IMG/VR virus record: IMGVR_UViG_3300032240_000283
Coordinates: 1-48,875 of that record
Length of the DNA stretch: 48,875 bases
From: a virus
Direction: 5' to 3' (one strand)
The translations under genes were made by a program, and so were the position numbers. The notes under the pieces were generated by a model. The model was not told the DNA's origin, searched no databases, and saw only the letters and a list, made by a program, of their open reading frames with translations. Below, one piece after another: positions 23,211-29,192 of this stretch. Numbering within the stretch: the stretch's first letter is position 1; each line of letters begins with the position of its first letter.

Positions 23211-23456
23211 ATGAATGTAACATTTACAATTACCGGCAATCTTGATGAGTTGTTTGAATTGTTAGACCTTGAGATTGTTGATGTAGAAGAAATTGAGTTT
23301 GATGATGATGAGATCATCGAAGATGAAGATGGCATTGAGTACGACGAAGACGGTACAGCTTGGTGGTATGACGAAGAGACTGATGTGTACTACTACTTTG
23401 ATGAAGAAGCTGATGATTGGGTAGAGTACGACGAAGAAGACGTAGCATCTTGGTAA
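23211..23456 (+). CDS. Extremely acidic protein, candidate DNA mimic
   Basis: An 81-residue protein with 35 Asp/Glu and no Lys, Arg or His, so its net charge is about -35. After a short hydrophobic strand region (MNVTFTITGNLDELFELLDL) come runs such as IEFDDDEIIEDEDGIEYDED and aromatic acidic repeats (WWYDEETDVYYYFDEEADDW). ATG at 23211 has GGAG 6-7 bases upstream and is preferred to ATG 23199. The gene has its own promoter, leader stem and strong terminator. Composition resembles DNA-mimic inhibitors such as Ocr, but no sequence match to a known inhibitor is claimed. Confidence 0.85.
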   Translation: MNVTFTITGNLDELFELLDLEIVDVEEIEFDDDEIIEDEDGIEYDEDGTAWWYDEETDVYYYFDEEADDWVEYDEEDVASW

Positions 23457-23463
23457 TACAAAG

Positions 23464-23499
23464 GGCTGGTATATATTCAGGTATATACCGGCCTTTTTT
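23464..23499 (+). terminator. Strong rho-independent terminator
   Basis: GGCTGGTATATA (23464-23475) pairs with TATATACCGGCC (23482-23493), 12 pairs with one G-T, around TTCAGG, then six T residues (23494-23499). It ends the acidic-protein transcript eight bases after its stop codon. Confidence 0.92.
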
Positions 23500-23552
23500 C
23501 AGTTACAGGGATGCCATTAATAGGCGTTCCCTATCAGAAACACAATCCCCAT

Positions 23553-23566
23553 AAAAATATATTTTT
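23553..23566 (+). repeat. AT-rich 14-base palindrome upstream of a promoter
   Basis: AAAAATATATTTTT is a perfect palindrome 22 bases before the -35 box of the next candidate promoter, followed by an A tract. It may act as an upstream promoter element or a bending-protein site. The gap 23500-23660 otherwise holds an imperfect hairpin near 23507-23532 (AGGGATGCC with GGCGTTCCCT) and the promoter described below. Confidence 0.4.
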
Positions 23567-23587
23567 AAAAAAATTATGCTTAGGTGC

Positions 23588-23616
23588 TTGTGCATCGTTT
23601 AAGTTTAAATTACATT
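23588..23616 (+). promoter_or_regulatory. Candidate promoter of the accessory operon
   Basis: TTGTGC (23588-23593) and TACATT (23611-23616) are separated by 17 bases. An inverted repeat CTGAC (23624-23628) with GTCAG (23635-23639) lies at the expected transcription start and could be an operator. Position just after a terminator and before a run of genes supports it. Confidence 0.5.
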
Positions 23617-23660
23617 ACGAGGACTGACACGTTGGTCAGGATAGCGAACAGGAGCGAAAC

Positions 23661-23948
23661 ATGAATAACGATCTCAACACAGTAGACACACTCGGCGCAC
23701 TCTTGGCACAGATTGCTGACTTAACTAAGCAAGCCGACGCCATCAAAGATGGTTTCAAAGATTCAGCCACAGCACCCAACGGCAGCAAAGTATTTGAGGG
23801 CGACATGTTTAAAGCAACAGTTATCGAATCAAACCGCGCCACAGTCAACTACAAAAAGCTTTTAGCAGACCTCGGCGTTACTGAAGACACAGTAGCCAAG
23901 TACACCAGCACGTCAGCTGTCTTCTCAGTCAAAGTTACTTCACGTTAA
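23661..23948 (+). CDS. Small conserved-type phage protein
   Basis: A 95-residue protein with an N-terminal helix (TLGALLAQIADLTKQADAIK), a beta region (VFEGDMFKATVIESNRATVN) and C-terminal strand (AVFSVKVTSR). I know this arrangement from many phages where it occurs near replication genes; function is unknown. Ribosome site CAGGAG. First gene after the candidate promoter. Confidence 0.76.
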   Translation: MNNDLNTVDTLGALLAQIADLTKQADAIKDGFKDSATAPNGSKVFEGDMFKATVIESNRATVNYKKLLADLGVTEDTVAKYTSTSAVFSVKVTSR

Positions 23949-23960
23949 TAGGAGGCAAAG

Positions 23961-24155
23961 ATGAAAGAATATACAGAAGCAGAGGTGCGTTTATTTATTG
24001 AAAGCGCTAAACGAGAAGAGCGCGAAGCTTGTATCAAACTATTGGAAGACTTTTCACAGACTACGATGGTTCCTGTTGTAGATACGTGGCGTATGGGATT
24101 GATTGCAGGAGCTAATGCTATTCGTGGTGCAAGAGGTAGAGATGACACCAACTAA
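23961..24155 (+). CDS. Small phage protein with 'REEREAC...AIRGA' pattern
   Basis: A 64-residue protein. The segment ESAKREEREACIKLLEDFSQ and the ending MGLIAGANAIRGARGRD match the common small-phage-protein pattern seen also at 19943-20188 and 27434-27751. Strong ribosome site (TAGGAGG). Function unknown. Confidence 0.74.
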   Translation: MKEYTEAEVRLFIESAKREEREACIKLLEDFSQTTMVPVVDTWRMGLIAGANAIRGARGRDDTN

Positions 24156-24336
24156 CAAACTACGGTTCGTTAAACGATTTGTGCCCATACACGGCGAACC
24201 ACATGGCCCCAATGGTGCAGTAGGCGTGTCAAAAATGATTCTTCAGCAGTGGTGGAATAAAGTTCAACTGACCGAAAGCGGATGGCTACCTGTTGAGGGT
24301 GGTGAATGGCGTGACGTACCTACGGAGGAAGTATGA
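24142..24336 (+). CDS. Small phage protein ending 'GEWRDVPTEEV'
   Basis: A 64-residue protein (MTPTNKLRFVKRFVPIHG, then ILQQWWNKVQLTESGWLPVE). The W-x-D-V-P ending is widespread in small phage proteins, sometimes as a tail of larger ones. ATG at 24142 has GAGG six bases upstream and overlaps the preceding stop; the longer frame to 24103 lacks a ribosome site. Function unknown. Confidence 0.66.
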   Translation: MTPTNKLRFVKRFVPIHGEPHGPNGAVGVSKMILQQWWNKVQLTESGWLPVEGGEWRDVPTEEV

Positions 24337-24980
24337 GTGACTACGACATACACAGTTGCGGGTATTACTGCGACCGATCTGCCTGCATTGAAAGGCAGCG
24401 TAATGAACTAAGAGATAAGCTGTTTGAAGAAATCCGCACGTCCGAAAGGAATATACAAACTTCGGACAAAGAAACACTAGAATCCTTACAGCCGTGGGTA
24501 AAGACGTATTCAGGTGGCAAGCCAAACTACACGCAGCCTGAACAAGTAGCTCAATTTAATTTCCAAGAGTATGGCCCTGACAATTGGGGCGACTCTCAAG
24601 TAACAAAGCCTGAGTTTGTTGCTGAACAAAAAGCTATGACTGAAGCGTTGAGAAGTATGGTGCAGCCTGAACTGGAACCAGTAGCGTACATCAACGTCGA
24701 AGAACGTAAACTTGAATGGGCAACGCCTATTAAATGGGAAACGCCAACGGTAGTGAAGATGGATAAGATTCCGCTGTACACCGCCTCACCACAGCACGAA
24801 TCAGCACCTACAAAGCTTATGATAGTTCCCGCATTGCTTGAACATGCTGGATATGTAAAAAAGAAAGAATGGGTAGGGCTGGCGGATGAGGAAATATCAG
24901 AATTAATTAGAGCTTCACACAACACAGGAAGTTTTGTTCGTGTCATAGAAGCCAAGCTAAAGGAGAAGAACAATGTTTGA
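24333..24980 (+). CDS. Mosaic phage accessory protein
   Basis: A 215-residue protein. It joins pieces common in small phage proteins: an N-terminal Cys segment (SCGYYCDRSACIERQRNELR), a central PVAYINVEERKLEWATPI region, the IPLYTASPQ motif and a C-terminal EWVGLADEEISELIR with FVRVIEAKLKEKN. Two of these motifs are often found together as linkers around host-encounter genes; no enzyme motif is visible. The start overlaps the previous gene by four bases. Confidence 0.72.
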   Translation: MSDYDIHSCGYYCDRSACIERQRNELRDKLFEEIRTSERNIQTSDKETLESLQPWVKTYSGGKPNYTQPEQVAQFNFQEYGPDNWGDSQVTKPEFVAEQKAMTEALRSMVQPELEPVAYINVEERKLEWATPIKWETPTVVKMDKIPLYTASPQHESAPTKLMIVPALLEHAGYVKKKEWVGLADEEISELIRASHNTGSFVRVIEAKLKEKNNV

Positions 24981-25059
24981 TCCTGATGAAATAGTTATGT
25001 GGTTTTGTGTAGCGATGTCAGTATTAGTCGCATGGATGGTGGTATGGGGGAATTTTTAA
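24973..25059 (+). CDS. Membrane microprotein
   Basis: A 28-residue frame (MFDPDEIVMWFCVAMSVLVA, then WMVVWGNF) that is one transmembrane helix. AGGAG lies eight bases upstream. It overlaps both neighbours (ATG inside the previous stop region; TAATG with the next). Its size makes it uncertain, but the coupling is neat. Confidence 0.58.
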   Translation: MFDPDEIVMWFCVAMSVLVAWMVVWGNF

Positions 25060-25265
25060 TGTTGCCAGAAAATTGTATTTCTTTGTTGAAGGCTGCTGCT
25101 TTATCAAAAGACATCAACAGAATTCAACGCGCTATAGATGTGGTTAAACTTTTATCTCCAGAAAGCTTCTTGCAAAATGAGCAAGAAATGAGGAAAAGAG
25201 TGTTTTATCACAGGCCATTTAGCGTTCATTGGTCTGGTGTTTATAAAGTAGATACAATTATTTAA
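25059..25265 (+). CDS. Small hypothetical protein
   Basis: A 68-residue protein (MLPENCISLLKAAALSKDIN, then RIQRAIDVVKLLSPESF). It starts at the TAATG junction with the membrane microprotein, with GGGGG upstream. A longer frame from 24999 is open but lies inside that gene. Function unknown. Confidence 0.6.
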   Translation: MLPENCISLLKAAALSKDINRIQRAIDVVKLLSPESFLQNEQEMRKRVFYHRPFSVHWSGVYKVDTII

Positions 25266-25285
25266 CTTAATAGAAAAAATACATC

Positions 25286-25483
25286 ATGTTATTAGCTTAC
25301 TGCGACTATATATCTCACGTTATACGTGACTCTCTTATTAAAGACCCAGACTGGCAGCTTGCCCACGTAGGCAATGTACAGTGGGATTTAGATAAAAATG
25401 GTGCGTTTAATAGCACAACAAAGGTATTGATTGTTGAAGACAACAACGGTAAAAAGTACAAGATAACTGTAGAAGAAGCTTGA
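25286..25483 (+). CDS. Small hypothetical protein
   Basis: A 65-residue protein (MLLAYCDYISHVIRDSLIKD, then KVLIVEDNNGKKYKITVEEA). Its C-terminal half has beta-strand character. There is no clear ribosome site. It is the last gene before the 500-base gene-free region. Confidence 0.52.
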   Translation: MLLAYCDYISHVIRDSLIKDPDWQLAHVGNVQWDLDKNGAFNSTTKVLIVEDNNGKKYKITVEEA

Positions 25484-25501
25484 AGGATAAGTTAAAATAA
25501 A

Positions 25502-25970
25502 GGCGTTGGGAAAGCTAGATATGGTGGAACGCGGAGATACGTTTTGCCCAGTGTGGTGAGTACCAACACCAAGACGCATGAAGATTGGGAATAAGGCAGA
25601 GACTGGCGTATATCGCTTGGTTGTCTAGGCCCCTCACCAGAGGGAGGTTTGCCGAGTATTCTGGTCATGCAATCTTCAGCCGTGTTGGTGAATGCGTAGG
25701 CTGATACGCTGTCGAAGGCTGGTGCGTGGATCGGGAAACCGTTAGCGAAAACCACACGCATGTCGGAGATCAGTACCGACCACTAACAACCTAGTCGGCA
25801 TGGGCCAATGTAGCATCGACACATGCGCTGGATAATCGTAACCAGCTGGGAAAGCGGATACTGATTGCGATACGTAAAGGCTAAGCCTAAGGCAAACGTC
25901 CGAAACAAACTCAGGCGCAGCGAGTACCAACTTTAAGTTTATAGTGACGCTGCTTTAAGTTTACAGTCAG
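25502..25970 (+). ncRNA. Candidate large structured non-coding RNA
   Basis: The 516 bases from 25484 to 25999 carry no credible gene but many helices. The long-range core is ACCAACAC (25562-25569) with GTGTTGGT (25682-25689), stacked on TGAAGATTG (25579-25587) with CAATCTTCA (25670-25678). Inside it lie GGCAG (25595-25599)/TTGCC (25649-25653), AGAC (25600-25603)/GTCT (25623-25626) and CCCTC-ACCA-GAGGG (25631-25644). Downstream are GTGCGTGG (25722-25729)/CCACACGC (25752-25759), a GAAA tetraloop hairpin (25732-25741), GTCGG/CCGAC (25762-25780), GCTGG/CCAGC (25827-25846) and GCAGCG (25917-25922)/CGCTGC (25948-25953). TGGG (25507-25510)/CCCA (25547-25550) encloses AACG/CGTT. The strand is presumed from gene direction. 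Size and phage setting recall GOLLD or ROOL RNAs, but I cannot match it to either. Confidence 0.68.
25931..25967 (+). repeat. Near-exact 15-base direct repeat at the 3' end of the structured region
   Basis: CTTTAAGTTTATAGT (25931-25945) and CTTTAAGTTTACAGT (25953-25967) differ at one base and lie 22 bases apart. The GCAGCG/CGCTGC helix encloses the first copy. A 10-base word, GAGTACCAAC, is also shared by 25558-25567 and 25922-25931. The repeats may be structural elements of the RNA or marks of recombination. Confidence 0.6.
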
Positions 25971-25999
25971 TTAAATCAATTACCTGTAAGGAGGGAAAG

Positions 26000-26233
26000 A
26001 TGAACGAAAATCAATACGAAGTTGCAAAGCTTCAACAAGAGCTCGACCGAATGGACACCCTAGGTTACGATCTGTACTGCAACCTAGAGGTTACAATTGA
26101 CGCACTAAATCAAATCCTTGAGGTTCCATATAATGCTGCGTCAGATGGCCGAGCCGTTAAAGAAATGGTAAGGATAGCCAAATGGGCGTTAGAAACCATT
26201 CTTGACGACAAGATTGCAGAACCTTCAAGTTGA
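26000..26233 (+). CDS. Small acidic helical protein
   Basis: A 77-residue protein (YEVAKLQQELDRMDTLGYDL, then AVKEMVRIAKWALETILDDK). A near-perfect ribosome site (AAGGAGGG) follows the structured region. Function unknown. The downstream promoter overlaps its stop codon. Confidence 0.72.
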   Translation: MNENQYEVAKLQQELDRMDTLGYDLYCNLEVTIDALNQILEVPYNAASDGRAVKEMVRIAKWALETILDDKIAEPSS

Positions 26234-26257
26234 CATTACACTATCAGCATCTAATTA
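26230..26257 (+). promoter_or_regulatory. Candidate promoter for the GIY-YIG/terminase operon
   Basis: TTGACA (26230-26235), a consensus -35 box, and TAATTA (26252-26257) are separated by 16 bases. It precedes the GIY-YIG gene by 18 bases and would drive packaging and head genes. It is one of the best host-type promoter matches I saw in the window. Confidence 0.6.
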
Positions 26258-26275
26258 CGCTGAAGGACTGAGAAG

Positions 26276-26803
26276 ATGTCTGAGCTAAATCAAAAACGGG
26301 CAAAGATTTATGGAATCCTAGACCCCGATACGAATTCCGTAGTTTATATTGGCAAAGCAAATAATGTTAATGCCAGATGGAAATCTCATTTAAGAGACTC
26401 AAAAAGAAAAAAAAGTCGCTTATACAATTGGCTAAATCAACAGCTTGCCGAAAACAAAACTATTAGAGTTGTTGAATTAGCATCATCTATACTTGATGAT
26501 TGGCAGACTCTTGAGAAAGATGTAATCGCCCAATACAGGGCTGATGGAGATCTTTTAAATATGTCAAATGGTGGAAATCAACCTTACGTCAACGTGGAAT
26601 CTTGTAGAAAAAATGCAATAAAAATAAATGAGCGTAGGAAAAATGATCCGTTATTTCGTCGCATTTGGGAAATGAAAAGGTCAATGGCGAGTTACCTCAA
26701 ACATGCAAAAAAAGATTCTGAGCATTATCGGCAGTTGACCGCCAAATTAAGATACGCAGCCAACAAAAGACCTGATTTATTTGGATGCTGGAGTGCTATA
26801 TGA
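26276..26803 (+). CDS. GIY-YIG endonuclease, probable free-standing homing enzyme
   Basis: A 175-residue nuclease. The signature is IYG (11-13) and YIG (24-26) in AKIYGILDPDTNSVVYIGKA, with R34 in VNARWKSHL and the catalytic Glu near E80 in WQTLEKDVIAQY. NMSNGGNQP follows as in many phage members. The C-terminal 70 residues are basic helices that probably bind DNA. It lies between the structured region and the small terminase gene, a frequent site for homing nucleases. No intron is evident in flanking genes. Confidence 0.86.
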   Translation: MSELNQKRAKIYGILDPDTNSVVYIGKANNVNARWKSHLRDSKRKKSRLYNWLNQQLAENKTIRVVELASSILDDWQTLEKDVIAQYRADGDLLNMSNGGNQPYVNVESCRKNAIKINERRKNDPLFRRIWEMKRSMASYLKHAKKDSEHYRQLTAKLRYAANKRPDLFGCWSAI

Positions 26804-27282
26804 CTAGCAAAAAAATAGGCAGGCCATCATCTTATAAAAAAGATATTGCCGCAGAAATTTGTGCAAGATTAGTTGAAGGCGAATCATTAAAGTCTATTTG
26901 CCGAGATCCTTTAATGCCAGATATAAAGACTGTATATCTGTGGATGGCACAAAATGAAGAATTTCTCCACCAATACGCGAGAGCAAAAGAAGATCAAGCG
27001 GATACGATGCAAGAGGAAATCCTCGACATTGCTGACACAGAGCCTGTTCAGGTGGTGGATGACAAAGGGATCGCTAGGATTGATTCAGGCCATGTGAACT
27101 GGATGCGCCTGCGTATTGATAGCCGTAAATGGATTGCTGCGAAGCTAAAGCCTAAGAAGTATGGCGACCGTCAGATCTTGGCTGGTGATTCTGACAACCC
27201 AGTTGAGATCAAGGCTGACCTAGCTGTGTTTGACACTATGCTGCAGACAGTAGAGCTCGGCAGGCAGGCCAAGGGCAAATGA
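26800..27282 (+). CDS. terS: Terminase small subunit
   Basis: A 160-residue protein that recognises phage DNA and recruits the large subunit. The N-terminal helix-turn-helix (EICARLVEGESLKSICRDPL, then DIKTVYLWMAQNEEF) and the downstream coiled-coil region (ARAKEDQADTMQEEILDIAD) with MRLRIDSRKWIAAKLKPKKY are typical. ATG at 26800 has GGAG six bases upstream and overlaps the GIY-YIG stop; the ATG at 26785 does not. Large terminase follows after two small genes. Confidence 0.87.
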   Translation: MTSKKIGRPSSYKKDIAAEICARLVEGESLKSICRDPLMPDIKTVYLWMAQNEEFLHQYARAKEDQADTMQEEILDIADTEPVQVVDDKGIARIDSGHVNWMRLRIDSRKWIAAKLKPKKYGDRQILAGDSDNPVEIKADLAVFDTMLQTVELGRQAKGK

Positions 27283-27437
27283 GCGAGTTCATTACGCCTG
27301 CTGAAGTCAACGCACTGAGGGCTGAGCTGGCTGCTTTAAAGCGCGAGAACGAGGTGTTACATAAATGGCTAGATGAGCAGAAGCGCCACGCTGCTGAACT
27401 ACGCCAAATCTTATTTGCCCGTGGAGACGCCAAATGA
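27279..27437 (+). CDS. Small coiled-coil protein
   Basis: A 52-residue helical protein (PAEVNALRAELAALKRENEV, then HKWLDEQKRHAAELRQIL). Starts in an ATGA overlap with terS and ends in an ATGA overlap with the next gene. Probably a small adaptor or regulator of packaging; function unknown. Confidence 0.66.
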   Translation: MSEFITPAEVNALRAELAALKRENEVLHKWLDEQKRHAAELRQILFARGDAK

Positions 27438-27751
27438 CTAATGATGACATCATCCGCATGGCTAGGGAGGCTGGATTTGATCCACATGACATGAGTGACG
27501 ATTTCACTTGCAATTTGATGGACATTGAACGCTTTGCCAACTTAGTCGCAACAGAAGAGCGCGATAAATGCGCCGATGAACTTTTTAATGATGGTTGGGG
27601 ATACGCTGCTAAAACTATCCGAGCAAGGGGGCAGGAGCGCCAAGAAAGAATCAACGAAGCCCTTGATGAGCTGCAGGCTGACGGCACACTATCCCCAGCT
27701 GAGCACCGCCGCCTGATCAATCGCCCGTGGCATGACAAGGCAAGCTACTGA
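27434..27751 (+). CDS. Small phage protein with 'IERFANLVATEERDKCA' pattern
   Basis: A 105-residue protein. MTNDDIIRMAREAGFDPHD, then MDIERFANLVATEERDKCAD and AAKTIRARGQE form a common phage small-protein family. The ER-x-x-CA and IRAR parts recall the proteins at 19943-20188 and 23961-24155. It overlaps both neighbours (ATGA; a one-base TGATG junction with the large terminase). Function unknown. Confidence 0.76.
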   Translation: MTNDDIIRMAREAGFDPHDMSDDFTCNLMDIERFANLVATEERDKCADELFNDGWGYAAKTIRARGQERQERINEALDELQADGTLSPAEHRRLINRPWHDKASY

Positions 27752-29190
27752 TGACTGACGTCGCTGAGCTCATGCGCGACCCTGAGATACACAAGAAGTA
27801 TCTCACCCTCCCCGACACTTACCGAGCCGCTTTCGAGTGGCGTGCAAACTGGTTAGCTAAAGCCCATGACCATCAGATAGTCCCAGCTGGGGACTGGTGG
27901 GACATCTGGCTTATGCTTGCTGGACGTGGTGCAGGCAAGACCCGAACTGCAGCTGAGCAGATTGGCTGGTGGGCGTGGAGCAACCCAAATACTCGGTGGC
28001 TAGTGGCTGCCCCAACCTCAGCAGACGTGCGTGGGACGTGCTTTGAGGGCGATAGCGGCCTTCTTAACGTCATCCCCAACATTCTTATCAAGGACTACAA
28101 CAAGAGCCTGCATGAGCTCTTGCTGGTCAATGGTTCCCTGATTAAAGGCATCCCGGCCAGTGAGCCCGAGCGCTTCCGTGGTGCTCAGTTTCACGGTGGC
28201 TGGTGTGATGAGTTGGCTGCATGGGACTACATCCAAGATGCGTGGGACATGATGATGTTCGGCATGCGTTTGGGTAAGAAGGTGCGGCTGATCTGCACTA
28301 CCACGCCTAGACCTAAAGATCTGATCGTTGAGCTGGTTGGTCGCAGTGGAGATGATGTGGTTCTGACAAGGGCTTCGACTTACGCCAACATTAGCAACTT
28401 GGCAGACAACTTCAAGAAGCAGATCTTGCAGTACGAGGGTACACGGCTAGGCAGGCAGGAGATTGAGGCTGAGCTGATAGACCCTGAAGAGTCTGGCATT
28501 GTTAAGCGCGACATGTTCAGGCTGTGGCCATGTAACAAACCCTTCCCTAAATTTGAATATGTGATCCAAAGCTATGACTGTGCATATACAGAAAAAACTG
28601 TTAATGATCCGACAGCAGCAACTACATGGGGCGTATTTAAGCCTCTCGATGGCCCAATGGCAGTCATGCTTATTGATGCATGGCAGGATCGGCTTCAATA
28701 TCCGGATCTCCGTCCGAAGGTTATTGAGGAGTTCAAAGTATCGTATGGCGCTGACCCCGAGGAAGAGGGCAGAGGAAACTTTGTCGGAGGTAAGAAGGTT
28801 GACCTTGTACTCATTGAAGACAAGGCTGCGGGAATATCACTCATACAAGACTTACAAAGAGCTCATCTCCCAGTTAGAGCATACAACCCCGGCAGAGCCG
28901 ACAAGATTCAGCGCCTGTCTATCGTGGCTAACATCATCGCTCACAAGCGCGTATGGATACCTGAAAGCACGCAGCGCAAAGGTTATGTGAGGGATTGGGC
29001 TGAAGGTTTCGTCAGTCAGATATGCAGTTTCCCTGATTCAACCCATGATGATTTCGTGGACAGTTGTACACAGGCTCTGAGATACTTGCGGGATGCGGGA
29101 TTTCTTGATATAGACCCTGCGCTGCCTGATGATGATGACGACGATTACGTCTACTCAGGTAAGAAGCGCACAAACCCTTACGCGGTGTAA
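27751..29190 (+). CDS. terL: Terminase large subunit
   Basis: A 479-residue packaging motor. The ATPase has Walker A LAGRGAGKTRT (residues about 56-66), followed by WLVAAPTSADVRGTCFEGDS and the Walker B region GGWCDELAAWD (about 148-158), then RLICTTTPRPK. The nuclease domain shows acidic strands SYDCAYTEK and VLIEDKAAGIS and the C-terminal DDFVDSCTQALRYL. It powers DNA translocation into the procapsid and cuts it. Length and order are normal. Head genes follow three bases downstream. Confidence 0.95.
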   Translation: MTDVAELMRDPEIHKKYLTLPDTYRAAFEWRANWLAKAHDHQIVPAGDWWDIWLMLAGRGAGKTRTAAEQIGWWAWSNPNTRWLVAAPTSADVRGTCFEGDSGLLNVIPNILIKDYNKSLHELLLVNGSLIKGIPASEPERFRGAQFHGGWCDELAAWDYIQDAWDMMMFGMRLGKKVRLICTTTPRPKDLIVELVGRSGDDVVLTRASTYANISNLADNFKKQILQYEGTRLGRQEIEAELIDPEESGIVKRDMFRLWPCNKPFPKFEYVIQSYDCAYTEKTVNDPTAATTWGVFKPLDGPMAVMLIDAWQDRLQYPDLRPKVIEEFKVSYGADPEEEGRGNFVGGKKVDLVLIEDKAAGISLIQDLQRAHLPVRAYNPGRADKIQRLSIVANIIAHKRVWIPESTQRKGYVRDWAEGFVSQICSFPDSTHDDFVDSCTQALRYLRDAGFLDIDPALPDDDDDDYVYSGKKRTNPYAV

Positions 29191-29192
29191 AG

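Noticed and set aside
25492-25930. Minus-strand open frames of 62-89 codons in the gene-free region
   Set aside because: They have no ribosome sites, odd composition and cover the helices of the candidate RNA; GC-rich structured sequence easily gives such frames.
25484-25999. Group I intron, group II intron, RNase P RNA or tmRNA
   Set aside because: No split gene flanks it, and I could not see a group II domain V, a tRNA-like end with CCA or the conserved RNase P core. A divergent group I intron cannot be fully excluded by eye.
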